Origin: Micavibrio_C sp964577255 | GTDB taxonomy: Bacteria > Pseudomonadota > Alphaproteobacteria > Micavibrionales > Micavibrionaceae | Assembly (NCBI GenBank): GCA_964577255.1 | Contig: CAZNYM010000052.1 | Location: 1-11,314 of the forward strand | Reading direction: 5' to 3' | DNA length: 11,314 nt | Shown: in pieces, positions 6,866 to 11,314 of the stretch | How the letters are laid out: every line of letters starts with the position of its first letter | How positions within the stretch are numbered: position 1 is the first letter of the stretch | The notes under the pieces: model-generated | What the model saw: the letters and a program-made list of their open reading frames with translations, nothing else | Databases searched by the model: none | What the model was told of the DNA's origin: nothing | Position numbers and translations under genes: made by a program

Positions 6866-9800
6866 ATGATAATGTTTCTTGATAAATCAAGGACTTACAA
6901 GGGCACCCGGCTGCTGGCAGCCGGCGTGCTGCTCGCGGCCGCGCTGGCGCTCTGGCTTGGGGGCAGCGCCCGCCTGCACGCGCAAAGCGGCACCTTCGCC
7001 ACCCAGGCCGTCCTGACCGACAAGCAGGAACGCTACAGCCTCGCGCCCTACGCCTACGTCACGCCCGATCACGGCGGCGCCCTCACCTACACAGCGGTGG
7101 TCGACCGGCATCTGGCCGGGCTGCGGGGTGACGCGCCGCGCGGCGACGTAATCCCTCTGGGCGCCAGCCACAAGCCGCGCTGGATCCTGATCGAGGTTGA
7201 AAATAAAAGCTGGAACGAAAAATGGATGCTCTCGCTCGGCCAGGTGCTGAACGGGCGCATTGGTCTGCTCGATAAAATCTTCGTCTACGATCATATCGGC
7301 CGCCGCTATGCCATCAACACGCTGGCGCAGGGGAAAAACCCCTATGTCCGCCAGGACGCCATGCAGGGCGCCGCCATCCCCCTCACCATTGCTCGCGGCA
7401 AGAAGGCGCTGCTGGTGATCTACGCCGTGCCCAAAGCCGGTTTCACCGCGACGATCAACCCCGAGCTTCTGACCGAAAATGCCTACCGCCATGCGCTCAA
7501 CGACCCGTATAGCGGCACGGCTATCGTCAACTTCCTGACCATGATCGTGATCGGGTTCTTCGCCGCGGCGCTGGCATTCCGCCGGATGTGGGAAGCGCTC
7601 CTCTTCATCGTCTACTACATGCTGCTATTCCTGTTGTTCCACTACCAGAACGCAGGTGCCCATACCACCTTTCCGTCGGCGGGCGCGGTATGTGTGCAGC
7701 TGATGCTGGCGATCGCACTCACGGGCATCTGGCTGATGAAAACCTATTTCGGCCTCGGCCGCGCCGACGGCACGCCTTTCCGCCTTATCATTCTGGTCAT
7801 GGCGCTGTCGGTCATTCTTGCCGGAGCGGCCAACGTCCTGCTGCCGGACGACCAGTTCCTCAAGGCACTCGTACCCGGCATGGTGGTCTGGCTCGATATC
7901 GTGTTCGTCACCCTGTTCTGTCTAGCCCAAGCGCTGCAGGGCCGCGAGGACGCCTACATCATGACTTTCGCCTGGCTGTGCGCGCTCCTGGGTGCAACCC
8001 TCAGCCTGCTGGCCGCTATGTCCCTGATCCCTGCCTCTTCCCTGAGTGTCGCCGCCTACTGGGTTTCGCTCCTGCCGCAGGCGGCCTTGTTCGTAACCGC
8101 CATGTCGCTGCGCTTCATGCGCCAGGACTGGGCCCTCAAGGCCGAGCACGAAGCCCGCAGCCGCGAGAACGAGCACGTCGCCCAACTGATGCAAAGCAAG
8201 GAATATCTCGAGGGCCAGCGCCTTAAAAAGCTGGTCGAGCATGAACGCACCCTGATGCAGGAGCTGCGTGACCGCGAAGCTCAGCAGAACGAGGAAATGC
8301 GCAAGGCGCGCGAAGCCGCCGACCTCGCCAACCGCTCCAAATCAGCCTTCCTCGCCGTGATCAGCCACGAGATCCGCACGCCCATGACCGGGATCATGGG
8401 TATGGTGCGCCTGCTTCTGGACTCGCAACTCAATAAAACCCAGCACGATTACGCCCAGACCATACAAGACTCGGGCGAAGCCATGGTCGCGCTGCTGAAC
8501 GACATCCTTGACTTCGAGAAGATTGAAAGCGGCAAGATGGTGCTGGAAAAAGTCGATTTCGACCTGCATCGCCTTATTCAGGGCGTCATGACGCTGATGT
8601 CGGGTCACGCCTTGGCTAAGGGCATCGAGCTTAAATCCGCGGTTGATCCGGCGGTGCCGCGCTTTGTCATCGGCGACCCGGTGCGCCTGCGCCAAGTTAT
8701 TCTCAACCTCGCCGGTAACTCGATCAAATTCACCAGCAAGGGAAGCGTTACCATCAGTATCGGCATTGATCCCGCTACGCCCGCGCGCGGCGATGCGCTG
8801 GGGTTGCGCTTTGCGGTACAGGATACCGGCGTCGGCATTTCCAAGGAAGGCCAGCGCAGCCTCTTCAACCCCTTCTCACAGGCAGATTCCAGTGTGACGC
8901 GCAAATACGGCGGCACCGGCCTTGGCCTTGCCATCTCACAGAAGCTGATCGAAGCCATGGGTGGGAAAATCCTGATCGATTCCGAGGAAGGCCGCGGCAG
9001 CACGTTCTATTTCGGCATCTCCATGCGCCGCGGCAGCGCCGAGGCCGCGAGCAACTTGGCCCAGAACGCGCAGAACCCGGACAAGTCGCAAAAAGCGCTC
9101 TCCATCCTCATCGTCGAGGACAACGAGGTCAACCAGAAGCTGCTCAAGGAATTCACCGAGCGCCTGGGTCACACCACCGACAAAGCTGGCTCGGGCGAAG
9201 AAGCGATCGAAAAAATAAAAGCCGGGGCGTTCGACATGGTGCTGATGGATATCGAGCTGCCGGGCGTGTCCGGCATGGGTGCGACCAAGGCGATCCGCGC
9301 GCTTTCCGACCCCCAGCGCGCGGCGCTTCCCGTCATCGCTCTCACCGGCAACGTACGCGACGAGGATATTCGCAACTGCTACGCCGCCAACATGAACGGC
9401 CACCTGGCCAAGCCCGTCGACCCCCTGCGCCTGCGCCAGATGATCGACAAGGTCATCACTGGCAAACTCGATAACCCCGTGCAGGTTTCAAGCGAAGGCG
9501 ACGGCGAAAAGCGCTACGCCACGGTCAACCAGCTCTCCGCCGCGCCGGAAACACTCTCGGCCGCCCCCACGCCTATGCGCATCGGCGGCGACAAGCCCCT
9601 GATCGCCGAACTGGCGGACAATTTTGATCTCGGCGACGACGAAAAAGACGAAGACAGCTTCGATCAGGCGCTGACTGCCGCCGAGGGTGCCGATAAAAAC
9701 AGCCAGGTCTTCGACCAGATGATGCTGCAGGGCTTGCGCGACACCCTGGCCGCTGAGAAATTCGACGAGCTGATCGAAAGCGTCTTCGAAAGCGCCGATC

Positions 9801-10045
9801 GAATCACTGCCGAGCTCGCCTTGCCTGGCATAGCCGCCGACTTGAAATTCGTTGCTGCGAAAGCGCATGAGCTCAAGGGCATGGCGGGCAATTTCGGGCT
9901 CAATGCCCTAAGCAAGCTGATGGCCGATCTGGAACGGGCAGGCCGCGACGGGCGTGCGCACGACGTCGATCTTTATCTGACAATGATAAAAGAAAGCTAC
10001 GACCAGGCTCGCGCCACGGTTGCCGCCTGGCGCGCCGAAGGCTGA
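6866..10045 (+). CDS. Hybrid histidine kinase: 7TMR-DISM sensor, HisKA, HATPase, receiver, HPt
   Basis: This 1059-residue inner-membrane sensor carries a full phosphorelay on one chain. An N-terminal anchor or signal (about 12-36) is followed by a periplasmic beta-rich domain (about 40-210) of the 7TMR-DISM extracellular type, then about seven membrane segments (about 219-418). A charged coiled coil (about 420-490) leads to HisKA, with phospho-acceptor His501 in AVISHEIRTPM. The ATPase has an N-box (Asn614, Asn618), DTGVGI (from 653) and GGTGLGLA (near 682). The receiver domain has ILIVEDNEVN, phospho-acceptor Asp795 in LMDIELPG and a Lys in AKPVD. An acidic linker precedes an HPt domain with His1001 in AHELKGMAGNFG. 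All phosphotransfer residues are present. 7TMR-DISM sensors are thought to bind carbohydrates or other small ligands; the ligand here is unknown. No response regulator with an output domain lies nearby, so the target is encoded elsewhere. ATG 6872 is an alternative start. There is no clear ribosome site. Confidence 0.93.
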   Translation: MIMFLDKSRTYKGTRLLAAGVLLAAALALWLGGSARLHAQSGTFATQAVLTDKQERYSLAPYAYVTPDHGGALTYTAVVDRHLAGLRGDAPRGDVIPLGASHKPRWILIEVENKSWNEKWMLSLGQVLNGRIGLLDKIFVYDHIGRRYAINTLAQGKNPYVRQDAMQGAAIPLTIARGKKALLVIYAVPKAGFTATINPELLTENAYRHALNDPYSGTAIVNFLTMIVIGFFAAALAFRRMWEALLFIVYYMLLFLLFHYQNAGAHTTFPSAGAVCVQLMLAIALTGIWLMKTYFGLGRADGTPFRLIILVMALSVILAGAANVLLPDDQFLKALVPGMVVWLDIVFVTLFCLAQALQGREDAYIMTFAWLCALLGATLSLLAAMSLIPASSLSVAAYWVSLLPQAALFVTAMSLRFMRQDWALKAEHEARSRENEHVAQLMQSKEYLEGQRLKKLVEHERTLMQELRDREAQQNEEMRKAREAADLANRSKSAFLAVISHEIRTPMTGIMGMVRLLLDSQLNKTQHDYAQTIQDSGEAMVALLNDILDFEKIESGKMVLEKVDFDLHRLIQGVMTLMSGHALAKGIELKSAVDPAVPRFVIGDPVRLRQVILNLAGNSIKFTSKGSVTISIGIDPATPARGDALGLRFAVQDTGVGISKEGQRSLFNPFSQADSSVTRKYGGTGLGLAISQKLIEAMGGKILIDSEEGRGSTFYFGISMRRGSAEAASNLAQNAQNPDKSQKALSILIVEDNEVNQKLLKEFTERLGHTTDKAGSGEEAIEKIKAGAFDMVLMDIELPGVSGMGATKAIRALSDPQRAALPVIALTGNVRDEDIRNCYAANMNGHLAKPVDPLRLRQMIDKVITGKLDNPVQVSSEGDGEKRYATVNQLSAAPETLSAAPTPMRIGGDKPLIAELADNFDLGDDEKDEDSFDQALTAAEGADKNSQVFDQMMLQGLRDTLAAEKFDELIESVFESADRITAELALPGIAADLKFVAAKAHELKGMAGNFGLNALSKLMADLERAGRDGRAHDVDLYLTMIKESYDQARATVAAWRAEG

Positions 10046-10049
10046 TCCC

Positions 10050-10193
10050 CTATACCAGGAAAATCAGCATGCCCAGAAGCAAAAGGGCGATGCTCACGAT
10101 CCCCCACTGGGTCAGCTTGGTGAACCGCGCCCAGAAATGCCAGGCTTGCGCCAGCTGCTGGGGGTCGACGGGGCCGGTGGGGCTGTGGCTCAT
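10050..10193 (-). CDS. 47-residue membrane protein, probable aa3-type cytochrome c oxidase subunit IV
   Basis: The reading frame starts at ATG 10193 with an excellent ribosome site (AGGAG six bases upstream, complement of 10200-10204) and ends in TAG at 10050. The protein starts MSHSPTGPVDPQQLAQAW, continues HFWARFTKLTQWGIVS, and ends in one membrane helix (IALLLLGMLIFLV). A short polar N-terminus, an aromatic FxxxxKLTxWG approach and a single C-terminal helix fit the tiny bacterial aa3 oxidase subunit IV family (COX4_pro_2 type), which packs against the catalytic subunits and is not essential for catalysis in the systems studied. The match is by pattern only; another small single-helix protein remains possible. 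It lies 33 bases after purN on the same strand and is probably cotranscribed. It ends four bases from the convergent kinase gene. Confidence 0.6.
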   Translation of the reverse strand: MSHSPTGPVDPQQLAQAWHFWARFTKLTQWGIVSIALLLLGMLIFLV

Positions 10194-10226
10194 GGCAATC
10201 TCCTGCGAAAAACTTCCGTGAGTTTA

Positions 10227-10835
10227 TCAGGAAGAGCCGGGTGATTTCAACCGCCCGGCGGCGATCGTCCGGACGGCCTCGGGATAAGCCGCGTGCTCCT
10301 GCGCCAGAATGCGCTCCGCCAGCGTTTCCGGCGTGTCGCCGGGCTCAACCTTCACTCGCCGCTGCAGGATCACCGGCCCTTCATCCATCCCGGGCGTGAC
10401 GTAATGCACGCTGCAGCCGCTTTCCGGAACACCGTCCGCAAGCGCCCGGGCGTGGGTGTCGAGCCCTTTGTAGGCCGGCAGCAGCGACGGGTGGATGTTG
10501 ACGATGCTTTCAGCGGGCCAGCGGCCGATGAACCCGGCGCTCAGCAGGCGCATGAACCCGGCCAGGCAGACGAGATCGATAGGCCCGTGGCGCTGCAGCG
10601 CTCCGAACAGCGCTTCTTCAAAATCGGCCTTGGCGGAAAAATTCTTGTGGTCGACCGTCTCGGCTGGAATCCCGGCGGCGTGCGCCTTGCCAAGGCCGGC
10701 AGCGTCGGGCCGGTTCGCAACTACCACGGCCACGCGCGCAGGAAAGGCAGGGTCGGCGCAGGCGCGAATCAGCGATTCCATGTTCGAGCCGCGCCCGGAA
10801 ATCAGAATTCCTAAATTCAGTTTGCGCACGGCCAC
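10227..10835 (-). CDS. purN: Phosphoribosylglycinamide formyltransferase (GAR transformylase)
   Basis: This cytoplasmic enzyme of de novo purine synthesis formylates GAR with 10-formyl-tetrahydrofolate. The 202-residue length is close to the E. coli enzyme. The N-terminal phosphate-binding ILISGRGSNM is intact. The catalytic triad is Asn113 and His115 in IVNIHPSLLP plus Asp151 in TPGMDEGPVI, equivalent to E. coli Asn106, His108 and Asp144. The start is GTG at 10835, overlapping the end of purM by 19 bases; GTG at 10829 is an alternative. The overlap suggests translational coupling with purM, which supplies the next enzyme but two in the same pathway. There is no sign of damage. Confidence 0.96.
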   Translation of the reverse strand: MAVRKLNLGILISGRGSNMESLIRACADPAFPARVAVVVANRPDAAGLGKAHAAGIPAETVDHKNFSAKADFEEALFGALQRHGPIDLVCLAGFMRLLSAGFIGRWPAESIVNIHPSLLPAYKGLDTHARALADGVPESGCSVHYVTPGMDEGPVILQRRVKVEPGDTPETLAERILAQEHAAYPEAVRTIAAGRLKSPGSS

Positions 10836-11314
10836 GCCCGCCCGCGGTTTTCAAGACGCACCGCCGGGCCCGTCCCACGCTCCGTCACAGCACCGATGCG
10901 AAAGACGGTTTCCCCGGCCTGGCGCAACGTTTCTTCAACAGTGGCAGCGGCTTCGGGCGCGCACACCGCGATCATGCCGATGCCGCAGTTGAAAGTCCCA
11001 ACCAGATCGTCGGCCGACAGCCCGCCCGTCCGCGCCAGCCAGTCGAACACTGGCGGCAGCTGCCAGCTGGCCGCATCGATCGCCAGCGCCAGAGTATCAG
11101 GAATGGTGCGCGCAGCGTTGCCCGGCAGGCCGCTGCCAGTGATGTGGGCGAGCGCGCGCACGCCCCCCGGCGCGGCCGCAAGCGCCGCCCGCACGCTGCG
11201 GACATAGATGCGCGTGGGTGTCATCAGAACCTCGCTCCAGCTCTGCCCGGCGGCGAACGCGCCCGGAGCGGCAAGATTGATGCCCGCGTCCTGCACCATC
11301 TTGCGCCCGCGCGA
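10817..11314 (-). CDS. purM: Phosphoribosylformylglycinamidine cyclo-ligase (AIR synthetase), C-terminal half (partial)
   Basis: The C-terminal 165 residues are in the window and the gene continues past the right edge. PurM closes the imidazole ring, converting FGAM to AIR with ATP, as a cytoplasmic dimer of about 345 residues. Recognisable blocks of the AIRS C-terminal domain are VLMTPTRIYVRSVRAAL, LAHITGSGLPGN, PPVFDWLARTGG and the glycine-rich TFNCGIGM. The final dozen residues (VRLENRGRAWPCAN) are less conserved. The ATP-binding N-terminal half is outside the window, so integrity and start cannot be judged. It is upstream of and overlapping purN, the common purMN arrangement. Confidence 0.95.
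   Translation of the reverse strand, partial: SRGRKMVQDAGINLAAPGAFAAGQSWSEVLMTPTRIYVRSVRAALAAAPGGVRALAHITGSGLPGNAARTIPDTLALAIDAASWQLPPVFDWLARTGGLSADDLVGTFNCGIGMIAVCAPEAAATVEETLRQAGETVFRIGAVTERGTGPAVRLENRGRAWPCAN

Noticed and set aside
10020..10244. Plus-strand 74-codon frame after the kinase
   Set aside because: It overlaps the kinase end and runs opposite the small membrane-protein gene, which has the better ribosome site and a credible helix.
10293..10814. Plus-strand frame opposite purN
   Set aside because: Shadow of purN, whose catalytic Asn, His and Asp are all present on the minus strand.

Overview
The window looks like a chromosomal stretch from a GC-rich Alphaproteobacterium. The evidence is the gene content (ETF-ubiquinone oxidoreductase divergent from a family-4-like uracil-DNA glycosylase, a periplasmic lytic transglycosylase, purM-purN), the protein styles, and a candidate tiny cytochrome aa3 subunit IV. 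The genus cannot be named from sequence alone. No tRNA, rRNA, CRISPR array or complete insertion sequence is visible, and no gene-free stretch exceeds about 150 bases.

Layout. Bases 1-65 (minus) hold the N-terminus of an ETF-QO gene. From the shared intergenic space a good sigma70-type promoter drives a uracil-DNA glycosylase (134-982, plus) that lacks the usual Fe-S cysteines. Next is a clearly AT-richer islet (about 985-1800) with one unrecognised membrane-anchored coiled-coil protein (1054-1683). Its downstream edge has a strong stem-loop and a sequence resembling an IS3-type end. A secreted soluble lytic transglycosylase (1829-3475) follows, then alaS (3563-6229), ndk (6311-6733) and a 1059-residue tripartite hybrid histidine kinase with a 7TMR-DISM sensor (6866-10045). 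The last block is on the minus strand: purM (partial, to the window end), purN overlapping it by 19 bases, and a 47-residue membrane protein (10050-10193) resembling aa3 cytochrome oxidase subunit IV. The kinase and this small gene converge with only four bases between their stop codons.

How it works together. Most genes are housekeeping: DNA repair, peptidoglycan turnover, tRNA charging, NTP balance and purine synthesis. They appear to be separately promoted rather than one operon. The regulatory interest lies in the spacers. The alaS, ndk and kinase upstream regions each place an AT-rich -10-like element inside the loop of a G/C inverted repeat. The alaS one is a perfect 8-bp repeat and a reasonable candidate operator. 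The kinase leader can also form two mutually exclusive hairpins and shows no Shine-Dalgarno sequence. I see no convincing new multi-gene system. The best candidates for something undescribed are the islet gene with its junction, the cysteine-free glycosylase and the kinase/alaS leader elements.
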